Below are positions 8,721-15,416 of a stretch of DNA of 64,000 nucleotides, piece by piece (within the stretch, counting starts at the first letter, position 1; each line of letters begins with the position of its first letter). The translations under genes and the position numbers were made by a program. Source of the stretch: Butyrivibrio sp. XPD2002 (GTDB taxonomy: Bacteria > Bacillota > Clostridia > Lachnospirales > Lachnospiraceae); assembly GCF_000423945.1 (NCBI RefSeq), contig NZ_KE384114.1, positions 1 to 64,000 of the forward strand, given 5' to 3'. A model generated the notes under the pieces. The model saw nothing but the letters and a program-made list of their open reading frames with translations, did not search any database and was not told where the DNA came from.

Positions 8721-9068
8721 ATGGCAGAAAAAATCGTACAAACCGCAGGAAGAGAGCAGCTTGGAGAATTTGCACCAATGTTCGCGCATTTAAATGATGA
8801 GGTACTCTTTGGTGAGGTATGGAATGAAGAAGCAATAGATGTTAAGACAAAATGCATCATTACAGTAGTTTCACTTATGGCTTCCGGTATTACAGATTCA
8901 TCGCTTTCATATCACCTTCAGAATGCGAAGGCACACGGAGTTACAAAGGAAGAAATTGCTGCAATTATAACTCATGCCACTATGTATGTAGGATGGCCTA
9001 AGGGTTGGGCAGTATTCAGACTGGCAAAAGAAGTGTGGAATGAAACGACGGAGGCTGACGCAAGATGA
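8721..9068 (+). CDS. Carboxymuconolactone decarboxylase family protein
   Basis: A 115-residue all-helical protein with the CMD/AhpD pattern: FGEVWNEEAIDVKTKCIITV in the first helices, then LSYHLQNAKAHGVTKEEIAA and a final MYVGWPKGWAVFRLAKEV. It lacks the CxxC of AhpD peroxidase partners, having only one Cys before the first helix pair, so peroxidase activity is doubtful. Such proteins often accompany aldo/keto reductases and flavodoxins in Clostridia. It overlaps the next gene by four bases. Confidence 0.85.
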   Translation: MAEKIVQTAGREQLGEFAPMFAHLNDEVLFGEVWNEEAIDVKTKCIITVVSLMASGITDSSLSYHLQNAKAHGVTKEEIAAIITHATMYVGWPKGWAVFRLAKEVWNETTEADAR

Positions 9069-9712
9069 AGAGAAAGATATCAGCACTTGCAGCGGTTTTA
9101 TTAGCTATTGGTCTTACGGCATGTGGGAATAACGAGGGTCAGGCGACGAATGATACAACTCAGACTATACAGGCTGAGAGTTCTAAGGAAATTGAAGCTG
9201 TAGACAATACTGAAGAGGAAGCACAGCAGGTCGAGACAAGCGAAGCCGTTTCAAACACAAATGATGAAATTGTGGAAGATACTTCTACTGAGAATACAGA
9301 CGGCTCTGAGGAAAACAGTGGTGTTCTTGTAGTATATTTCTCAGCAACCGGAACCACAAAGGGTGTTGCGGAAAAGATTGCAGGTATCACAGGTGCAGAT
9401 ACATATGAGATCAAGGCGGCACAGGAGTACACGGATGCAGATCTTAACTGGAACGATTCGAATAGCCGCTCAACCAAGGAACAGAATGATTCATCCGTAA
9501 GACCTGAGATTGGAAGTGATGCAATCTCTCTTGACGGCTATACAACAATTTATATTGGGTATCCAATCTGGTGGGGAGAAGAGCCTCGCATCATGGATAC
9601 ATTTGTGGAGAGCTACAGCTTTGATACAGAGGTAATGACTGCTTCTTCGGAAGAGGAAGATGTGACCGATTCAAGAACTGATAATGCTATGGCCTTCTTG
9701 CAAATTACTTGA
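9065..9712 (+). CDS. Lipoprotein flavodoxin, C-terminus altered
   Basis: 215 residues: a lipoprotein signal (lipobox LTAC, Cys at about 20), an acidic Thr/Glu/Asn-rich linker of about 65 residues, then a flavodoxin domain with YFSATGTTKGVAEKIAG and IGYPIWWGEEPRIMDTFVES. Where intact relatives have the Cys-Thr-Ser-Gly-Gly-Ser-Gly loop and last strand (compare 7166), this one changes to SFDTEVMTASSEEEDVTDSR and ends, overlapping the convergent LysR gene by eight bases. The FMN site is incomplete, so it is probably a decayed gene, though the frame is open. Confidence 0.7.
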   Translation: MKRKISALAAVLLAIGLTACGNNEGQATNDTTQTIQAESSKEIEAVDNTEEEAQQVETSEAVSNTNDEIVEDTSTENTDGSEENSGVLVVYFSATGTTKGVAEKIAGITGADTYEIKAAQEYTDADLNWNDSNSRSTKEQNDSSVRPEIGSDAISLDGYTTIYIGYPIWWGEEPRIMDTFVESYSFDTEVMTASSEEEDVTDSRTDNAMAFLQIT

Positions 9713-10577
9713 AAGTCTTTTTTATCTGCTCCAGAAATTTTTCCGCAATAGGAGTAAAGGTCTGATACTTGTTCCATATCAGATACAGCTCTGATTTAAG
9801 TTCAGGTGAAAGCGGTCTGAATACCATGTCAGTTCCTTCAGTATTTATCAGATTTTTAAATGTAAGAAGTATTCCAAGGTTTTCTCTTGCAAATACAGAG
9901 CCGTTATAAGAAAGTCTAAAGGAACCCTCAAGCTTTAATTCAGGATATCTGTCTTTGGCCCATGCTTTGATTTCATTGTTCCAACTTTGCTCTGAGACAA
10001 ACAGAGGCTGTCCTGTCAGGTCAGAGACCCGGATGGACTTTTTCCTGGCGAGGGGATGAGATGAAGGCATGATTGCTCCCCACACATCAGCTTCAGGAAA
10101 TTTAACATATTCGTATTTATTGCTGTCAGGTGTTTCACATAGTACAGCAAAGTCTAAAATACCCTTATCAAGCTTTTCAGTAACCTGCTCAGTATCTCCG
10201 CTGGTTATATGATAAGTGAAATTAGGGTATTTTTCTTTTAGCTTATAAATCTCTCTGGCGAGGTATCTGATCTGAAAGCTTTCTGCCAATCCAAAATATA
10301 TATCTCCACCTGTTATATCATCCAGGGAGTTAAATTCCTGTTCGATCTTATCTGACATGGCCACAAGATCCTGAGCACGGTCACGCAAAAGCATCCCCTC
10401 ATCAGTAAGTGAAATACTGAAGCTATGCCTGACAAATAATTTTTTTCCAAGTTCTTCCTCTAATGCTTTTAATGTCTTTGAAAGAGTAGGCTGCGATACA
10501 TGAAGCAGCTCAGCAGCCTTTGACATATTTTCTTCCCTTGCAACTGCAAGAAAGTATCTGAGATTTTTTATTTCCAT
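9705..10577 (-). CDS. LysR family transcriptional regulator
   Basis: A 290-residue LysR protein: HTH at about residues 2-60 (MSKAAELLHVSQPTLSKTLK), linker helix, then an effector domain of two alpha/beta lobes. It reads towards the flavodoxin lipoprotein and away from the small-protein/hydrolase operon at 10700. The shared divergent region carries a perfect AATATCATGATATT palindrome, a likely operator. Length and pattern are normal for the family. Confidence 0.9.
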   Translation of the reverse strand: MEIKNLRYFLAVAREENMSKAAELLHVSQPTLSKTLKALEEELGKKLFVRHSFSISLTDEGMLLRDRAQDLVAMSDKIEQEFNSLDDITGGDIYFGLAESFQIRYLAREIYKLKEKYPNFTYHITSGDTEQVTEKLDKGILDFAVLCETPDSNKYEYVKFPEADVWGAIMPSSHPLARKKSIRVSDLTGQPLFVSEQSWNNEIKAWAKDRYPELKLEGSFRLSYNGSVFARENLGILLTFKNLINTEGTDMVFRPLSPELKSELYLIWNKYQTFTPIAEKFLEQIKKTFK

Positions 10578-10622
10578 GAAAACCTCCCTAAAGCTGACAA
10601 TTTATGTGTTATTCCAAAAGTG

Positions 10623-10636
10623 AATATCATGATATT
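10623..10636. promoter_or_regulatory. 14-bp perfect palindrome, candidate LysR operator
   Basis: AATATCATGATATT is perfectly self-complementary and lies midway between the LysR start (10577) and the operon start (10700). Its position fits a site for the adjacent LysR regulator. Confidence 0.45.
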
Positions 10637-10699
10637 TATTTTATTCATTAGCGAAAACCTGGTCAAGGATTTACTATGAAATCAGAAGGAGCAAAAAAG

Positions 10700-10915
10700 A
10701 TGGATACAGAAAAGATTCTTGAAAGCCTTTCAGACATGGGCTGCAATGAGAAAGAAATAAGCTTTATGAAAAAGATGTATGAAGAAGGGGATACAGATAC
10801 ACTTCTTCGAGATCTCAGGAAATGCCGATGTCACCTCATGGATGAACTTCATGAGAGCCAGAAAAAAGTAGACAACATGGATTTTTTGATAAGACAGATT
10901 CAAAAAGAGAAATGA
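10700..10915 (+). CDS. Small conserved-looking cytosolic protein
   Basis: 71 residues, starting at 10700, eight bases after AGGAG; an upstream ATG at 10676 has no site. The chain is charged and helical, with a C-terminal heptad-like segment (LMDELHESQKKVDNMDFLIR) that suggests a short coiled coil and the Cys pair KCRCHL. I do not recognise a characterised function. It is divergent from the LysR gene and overlaps the leader of the hydrolase, so the three probably form one regulon. Confidence 0.65.
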   Translation: MDTEKILESLSDMGCNEKEISFMKKMYEEGDTDTLLRDLRKCRCHLMDELHESQKKVDNMDFLIRQIQKEK

Positions 10916-10935
10916 TTAAAACGGAGGAATGTAAA

Positions 10936-11937
10936 ATGATCAGAAAAGAAGAATTAAACCTTGTAACAGAGTGGGATAAGACCTTTAAGAAAAGTGATAA
11001 GGTTGACCACAGCAAAGTCACATTTGTAAACAGATATGGAATCACCCTTGCGGCAGATATGTATGTGCCAAAGAATGCAGAAGGTAAACTTTCTGCAATT
11101 GCTGTATGCGGACCTTTTGGTGCAGTAAAAGAGCAGTGCTCAGGACTCTATGCACAGACAATGGCAGAAAGAGGCTTTTTGACCATAGCATTTGACCCGT
11201 CATTCACAGGAGAGTCCGGAGGAAATGTGAGATACATGGCATCTCCGGATATCAACACAGAAGATTTCATGGCGGCAGTTGATTTTCTATCACTAAATGA
11301 AATGGTAGATCCTGACAGGATCGGAATCATCGGTATCTGTGGCTGGGGAGGAATGGCTGTAAACACAGCAGCTCTTGATACAAGAATTAAAGCTACGGTA
11401 GCTATGACAATGTATGATATGACAAGGGTAAATGCCAAGGGATATTTTGATTCCGAGGACAGTGAAGAAGCGAGATATCAGAAGAAAGCAGCTATGTGTG
11501 CGCAGAGACTTGAGGACATTAAGACTGGCGAATATAAGCTTGGAGGCGGAGTTGTGGATCCACTTCCGGAGGATGCACCTTTCTTTGTAAAAGACTACTA
11601 TGACTATTACAAGACTGACAGAGGGTATCATAAGAGAAGCCTTAATTCCAACGGTGGATGGAATGTTATTGGCTGTGAGTCTTTTGTTAATCAGCCAATC
11701 CTTAAGTACTCTAATGAGATAAGGAGCGCTGTTTTACTTGTTCATGGAGAAAAGGCGCACTCTTGCTATTTTTCTAAGGATGCTTATGCAGATATGGTCA
11801 AAGACAGCAAGTATGCAGATAACAAGGAACTTATGATAATTCCTGATGCTGTACATACAGATTTATATGATGGCGGTGATAAGGATTATATTCCTTTTAA
11901 CAAGTTGGAGAGCTTCTTTAAGGAGAATCTGAAGTAA
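10936..11937 (+). CDS. Alpha/beta hydrolase (YcjY/dienelactone-hydrolase-like)
   Basis: 333 residues, starting eight bases after GGAGG (10923-10927) and not at the earlier ATG at 10912. The core has an N-terminal strand pair around FVNRYGITLAADMYVP, an oxyanion region AVCGPFGA, a nucleophile elbow IGIICIG-like reading GIIGICGWGG in which Cys replaces the usual Ser, and a final VLLVHGEKAHS strand and PDAVHTDLYD with the probable catalytic His. A Cys nucleophile is known in dienelactone hydrolases. The substrate is unknown. Confidence 0.8.
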   Translation: MIRKEELNLVTEWDKTFKKSDKVDHSKVTFVNRYGITLAADMYVPKNAEGKLSAIAVCGPFGAVKEQCSGLYAQTMAERGFLTIAFDPSFTGESGGNVRYMASPDINTEDFMAAVDFLSLNEMVDPDRIGIIGICGWGGMAVNTAALDTRIKATVAMTMYDMTRVNAKGYFDSEDSEEARYQKKAAMCAQRLEDIKTGEYKLGGGVVDPLPEDAPFFVKDYYDYYKTDRGYHKRSLNSNGGWNVIGCESFVNQPILKYSNEIRSAVLLVHGEKAHSCYFSKDAYADMVKDSKYADNKELMIIPDAVHTDLYDGGDKDYIPFNKLESFFKENLK

Positions 11938-12017
11938 TGATAACGGTTGAAGAAATACTGGAATATCTTAATTCGAACAGAATAGAGGATATGACAGAGG
12001 AAATGCATGAATGTTGA
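11937..12017 (+). CDS. Very short ORF overlapping the hydrolase stop
   Basis: An ATG overlapping the TAA of the hydrolase opens a 26-codon frame (begins MITVEEILEYLNSNRIEDM). The arrangement looks translationally coupled, but the product is too short to classify and may be the leftover N-terminus of a deleted gene. Confidence 0.3.
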   Translation: MITVEEILEYLNSNRIEDMTEEMHEC

Positions 12018-12049
12018 ATCGATAGAAAAGAAATAGAGGATGGGATGAT

Positions 12050-12592
12050 ATGAGTAAAGTGTTAGTGATTTCTACAAGTCTTCGTGCAAAGAGTAATTCC
12101 GACATACTTACGGAAAAGCTTATAGAGGGAGCAAAAGCTTCAGGTCATGATGTGGAACATATAAGCCTGAAAGGGAAAAATATCAGTTTCTGTATAGGTT
12201 GTCTTGCCTGTCAGAATACCCAGCAATGTGTCATTAAGGATGATGCTGCTGAGATTGCAGAAAAAGTAAAGAATGCAGATACCCTTGTATTTGCAACTCC
12301 GATTTATTACTACGAGATGAGCGGTCAGATGAAGACTCTTTTGGACAGACTCAATCCACTGTATCCTTCAGACTATAAGTTCAGGAATGTATATATGCTC
12401 TCTGTTGCGGCTGAGGATGAAGAGTTTGTGCCTAAAAAAGCTGAAAGCGGACTTCAGGGATGGGTTGACTGCTTTGAAAAGGCTCAGTTTTCAGGCTCCT
12501 TATTCTGCGGTGGCATAGGTGATATGGGTGAGGCATCCGGGAAAACAGAAGAGTTAAACGAAGCCTTCGAATTTGGTAAAGCTCTAAAATAA
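12050..12592 (+). CDS. NAD(P)H-dependent FMN reductase / iron-sulfur-type flavodoxin
   Basis: A 180-residue flavodoxin-fold oxidoreductase. The N-terminal VLVISTSLRAKSNSDILTEK is the FMN phosphate loop, and ISFCIGCLACQNTQQCVIKD has the Cys-rich segment seen in the NADPH-dependent FMN reductase / multimeric flavodoxin WrbA-like group. FATPIYYYEMSGQMKTLLDR is the second flavin loop. It starts after AGAGGATG. The Cys pattern could bind a cluster, but only three Cys are present, so this is uncertain. Confidence 0.88.
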   Translation: MSKVLVISTSLRAKSNSDILTEKLIEGAKASGHDVEHISLKGKNISFCIGCLACQNTQQCVIKDDAAEIAEKVKNADTLVFATPIYYYEMSGQMKTLLDRLNPLYPSDYKFRNVYMLSVAAEDEEFVPKKAESGLQGWVDCFEKAQFSGSLFCGGIGDMGEASGKTEELNEAFEFGKALK

Positions 12593-12604
12593 AGGAAGTC
12601 TGCG

Positions 12605-13189
12605 ATGAAAACGAAAATGATTTTTCTGGCATTCTGTATGACCATAATGTTTTGCATGAGCGCCTGTGCAGGGACAACCAAAAACACAAGCTCAGATCTG
12701 GGTGCTGTAACTGAAATATCAGCATCAGAAAATAATGAAACGGAAAGTCCAGAAGAGAATGTTATGTCGGAGGGAACAGCTATGTATCAGCTTGCCGTAG
12801 AAAATAAAGCAGCAGAGGATGAAGTTATTGGAGATAGTACTATGACAATGAAAATCGGCGATACAAAAGTTAATGTGGATTGGGAAGACAATCAGGCTGT
12901 AGAGGCACTGAGGAATATGGCTGAAGACGGTGATGTTACAATTCAGATGTCAATGTATGGCGGTTTTGAACAGGTGGGCTCAATTGGACAGAGTCTGCCG
13001 AGAGATGATAAGCAGACAACAACGAGTTCAGGCGACGTTGTACTATACTCCGGAAATCAGATGGTAGTGTTCTATGGTTCTAATAGCTGGTCATATACAA
13101 GACTTGGACATATATCTGATAAGAATGCGGAAGATATGACTGATCTTCTTTCCAATGGAGATGTTACTATAACCATTAGCATTGAATAA
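12605..13189 (+). CDS. Lipoprotein with cyclophilin-like fold domain
   Basis: 194 residues. A lipoprotein signal (lipobox MSAC, Cys at about 22), a Ser/Glu/Asn-rich linker, then from about residue 75 a domain of about 115 residues reading MKIGDTKVNVDWEDNQAVEA, MSMYGGFEQVGSIGQSLP and GDVVLYSGNQMVVFYGSNSW. This is the cyclophilin-like barrel often found downstream of flavodoxins and aldo/keto reductases in Clostridia. It is membrane-anchored outside the cell. No isomerase active site is evident. It follows the FMN reductase by 12 bp. Confidence 0.8.
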   Translation: MKTKMIFLAFCMTIMFCMSACAGTTKNTSSDLGAVTEISASENNETESPEENVMSEGTAMYQLAVENKAAEDEVIGDSTMTMKIGDTKVNVDWEDNQAVEALRNMAEDGDVTIQMSMYGGFEQVGSIGQSLPRDDKQTTTSSGDVVLYSGNQMVVFYGSNSWSYTRLGHISDKNAEDMTDLLSNGDVTITISIE

Positions 13190-13205
13190 AACGGGCTTTT
13201 TTTGA

Positions 13206-13226
13206 AAATGTCCATAAAATGTCCGC
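13206..13226. repeat. AAATGTC/AAAATGTCCGC repeat, copy 1
   Basis: AAATGTC followed by three bases and AAAATGTCCGC. The same pattern occurs at 27069-27089, again directly after a gene's stop codon. The two AATGTCC units are 11 bp apart, one helical turn, as in sites bound by dimeric response regulators. Confidence 0.45.
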
Positions 13227-13252
13227 ATAATGCAGCTTTTCCAAATAATAAT

Positions 13253-13286
13253 AGGAGTATGGTTGAAATTGTCATGCTCCTTTTTT
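13253..13286 (+). terminator. Rho-independent terminator
   Basis: AGGAGTATG (13253-13261) pairs with CATGCTCCT (13273-13281) with one G-T type mismatch, followed by six Ts. It closes the transcript of the cyclophilin-like lipoprotein and separates it from the two-component operon. Confidence 0.7.
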
Positions 13287-13289
13287 AGA

Positions 13290-13323
13290 TTTCAATATTT
13301 CTTCAAGGATACTTTGGTACAAT
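13290..13323 (+). promoter_or_regulatory. Direct-repeat box and promoter of the two-component operon
   Basis: TTTCAAT (13290) and CTTCAAG (13301) form a direct repeat with 11-bp spacing, followed after ten bases by TACAAT (13318-13323), a good -10. No -35 consensus is present, as in promoters activated by OmpR-type regulators. The same CTTCAAG repeat lies before the tannase-like gene at 15417. Confidence 0.55.
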
Positions 13324-13352
13324 AGGAATATATTTAATCACAGAGGTATTCC

Positions 13353-14042
13353 ATGAAAATATTGCTTGTTGAAGATGAAAAGAGAATGTCCGAGGCATTA
13401 TGCGAAATCCTCAGGCAGGAAAAATATGATACAGATGCGTTTGCAGATGGAATAAGTGGACTTGATGCTGCAAGAAGCGGCATATATGATCTGCTTATTC
13501 TTGATGTTATGCTCCCCGGAATAAATGGATTTGACATAGCCAGAACTGTGAGAAGAGAGGGAATACAGGCTCCCATCTTAATGCTCACTGCGAGAGCAGA
13601 TACTGATGATAAGGTGAGTGGCCTGGATAGCGGAGCAGATGATTACCTTACAAAGCCCTTTGAGACAAAAGAGCTCCTGGCAAGGGTAAGAGCCTTGCTT
13701 CGCAGGAATAACATGCAGAAGACAGATGATACCGGAAATCTCGTATCGGGAGACCTTAAACTGGATAGAAACAGGTCAATGCTTATAAATACTGAAAATG
13801 GCATGGATGTACGTCTGTCAGAAAAAGAGCTGCATATCTTGGAGATCTTCCTTGCAAATGAAGGAACTATTATCGGAAAGGAGCAGCTTGCTGTTAAGAT
13901 ATGGGGATTTGACAATGAAGCTGAGTACAACAATGTGGAGGTCTATATCTCTTTTACCAGAAAAAAGCTTCAATTCCTGGCTTCAATGATGGAGATAAAG
14001 GCGGTGCGCGGTCTTGGATATGAACTGCGAAAGAAGGAGTAG
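13353..14042 (+). CDS. OmpR-family response regulator
   Basis: 229 residues. The receiver domain (1-120) shows the acidic pocket VEDE, the phospho-acceptor Asp51 in LILDVMLPG, the switch Thr in MLTARAD and Lys101 in LTKPF. The C-terminal winged-helix domain (about 130-225) ends in VRGLGYELRKK. It is two bases upstream of the sensor kinase and is therefore its partner. Its likely sites are the CTTCAAG direct repeats before itself and before the tannase-like lipoprotein gene. Confidence 0.95.
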   Translation: MKILLVEDEKRMSEALCEILRQEKYDTDAFADGISGLDAARSGIYDLLILDVMLPGINGFDIARTVRREGIQAPILMLTARADTDDKVSGLDSGADDYLTKPFETKELLARVRALLRRNNMQKTDDTGNLVSGDLKLDRNRSMLINTENGMDVRLSEKELHILEIFLANEGTIIGKEQLAVKIWGFDNEAEYNNVEVYISFTRKKLQFLASMMEIKAVRGLGYELRKKE

Positions 14043-14044
14043 GA

Positions 14045-15313
14045 ATGGCAAAAAAGCTTGGAAACAGACTTTTTAAAGCTTCACAAAATAAGATCACAGC
14101 TACGATAATGGGGCTTCTTACACTGATCCTTTTAGGAACCCTGCTGACTATTTCACTTACTACTTACAGCGCAGTATACAGGAATAATCAAAGGATCCTT
14201 GAAGTCTTTCTTGATGACTACATCAATGGAAATGGCCCAAAAGAAGCGCCGAAAGATGCCATGGGAACTCCTGAAGATAGAATTGCCACAGAGGCTGCGG
14301 TTATGTATCTTGTGGAGTTTTCTTCTGATGGAAGCGCTGTTGGAATAATGAATGATGTTAAGCCCGTAATGAGCGATGAAGCACTCAAAAATCTTGCAGC
14401 GCAGCTAATGACAGGTGGGAAAAGACGCGGAATAAGCGGTAGGATGATATATCGCATCGCTTCAGATGAATCATCAGGGAGAAGCTATGTGGCAATGATG
14501 GATAATACCCTGATAGATGGCAGTATGAAAACGCTCATAATGAATACAGTTGTATTTGGCGCTGTTGCCCTGATAATACTGTTCTTTGTTTCCTTGAAGG
14601 CGTCTAAGGAGATAATGAAACCTGTCGAAGATACATATCAGAAACAGAAACAGTTTATCTCAGATGCGGGACATGAGCTTAAAACTCCCATATCAACAGT
14701 CGGTGCCAATGCCGAGATTTTACAGCGCGAGATTGGGAACAACAGGTGGCTTGACAATATTCTTTATGAGAACAGACGCATGAAAGAGCTCGTGACAGGA
14801 CTTCTGGATCTTGCAAGGACAGAGAACATGGAAGCAGTACATACAGATGTTGATCTTTCCAGAATTGTTACAGGCGGGATATTGCCTTTTGACTCGGCTG
14901 CATTTGAGAGAGGCTTGCTTCTGGAGAGTGAAATTGAGCAAGATATCCATGTAGAAGGGGATCCAAACCAGTTGGGACAGTTGGTAGCTACACTTTTGGA
15001 CAATGCTGTTTCACATGCTGAAAAAACACAAAATGCCAATGAAAGTGCCGGTAAGATTTTAGTCACTCTCAATGCAGAGGATAAATGTGCCGTGCTTAAG
15101 GTATCCAATCCGGGAAAAGAGATTCCTGCAGAGGAAAGAAAACGGATATTTGAACGCTTTTACAGAACAGATTCATCCCGGGAGCTTAATGGCCATTATG
15201 GTCTGGGGCTTGCAATAGCAAAGGCTGTTGTGACAGCCCATGACGGTGAAATCAGTGTGGAATGTGATAAGGGAATTACAACATTTATAGTCAGGATTCC
15301 AATTCTGAAATGA
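14045..15313 (+). CDS. Membrane sensor histidine kinase
   Basis: 422 residues. TM1 is at about 18-40 and TM2 at about 165-184, enclosing an extracellular sensor of about 120 residues. The dimerisation helix carries His210 in DAGHELKTPIS. The ATPase domain has the N box LVATLLDNAVSHA, the F box RIFERFYR and the G box HYGLGLAIAKAVV. It is co-transcribed with the response regulator. Its signal is unknown; the adjacent tannase-like protein suggests plant phenolics or esters (inference). Confidence 0.93.
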   Translation: MAKKLGNRLFKASQNKITATIMGLLTLILLGTLLTISLTTYSAVYRNNQRILEVFLDDYINGNGPKEAPKDAMGTPEDRIATEAAVMYLVEFSSDGSAVGIMNDVKPVMSDEALKNLAAQLMTGGKRRGISGRMIYRIASDESSGRSYVAMMDNTLIDGSMKTLIMNTVVFGAVALIILFFVSLKASKEIMKPVEDTYQKQKQFISDAGHELKTPISTVGANAEILQREIGNNRWLDNILYENRRMKELVTGLLDLARTENMEAVHTDVDLSRIVTGGILPFDSAAFERGLLLESEIEQDIHVEGDPNQLGQLVATLLDNAVSHAEKTQNANESAGKILVTLNAEDKCAVLKVSNPGKEIPAEERKRIFERFYRTDSSRELNGHYGLGLAIAKAVVTAHDGEISVECDKGITTFIVRIPILK

Positions 15314-15337
15314 GCAGGTTATAAATTCTTTAAAAAC

Positions 15338-15369
15338 CTTCAAGCTTTCTTCAAGTTTCATTTTATATC
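15338..15369 (+). promoter_or_regulatory. CTTCAAG direct repeats before tannase-like gene
   Basis: CTTCAAG at 15338-15344 and again at 15349-15355, exactly 11 bp apart, followed by TATATC at 15364-15369 as a -10. This is the same architecture as at 13290, so the response regulator probably activates this gene. Confidence 0.6.
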
Positions 15370-15416
15370 ATATGCCTGTCAGATAAATAAACCAGATTGA
15401 TCGGAGGCATATATAA

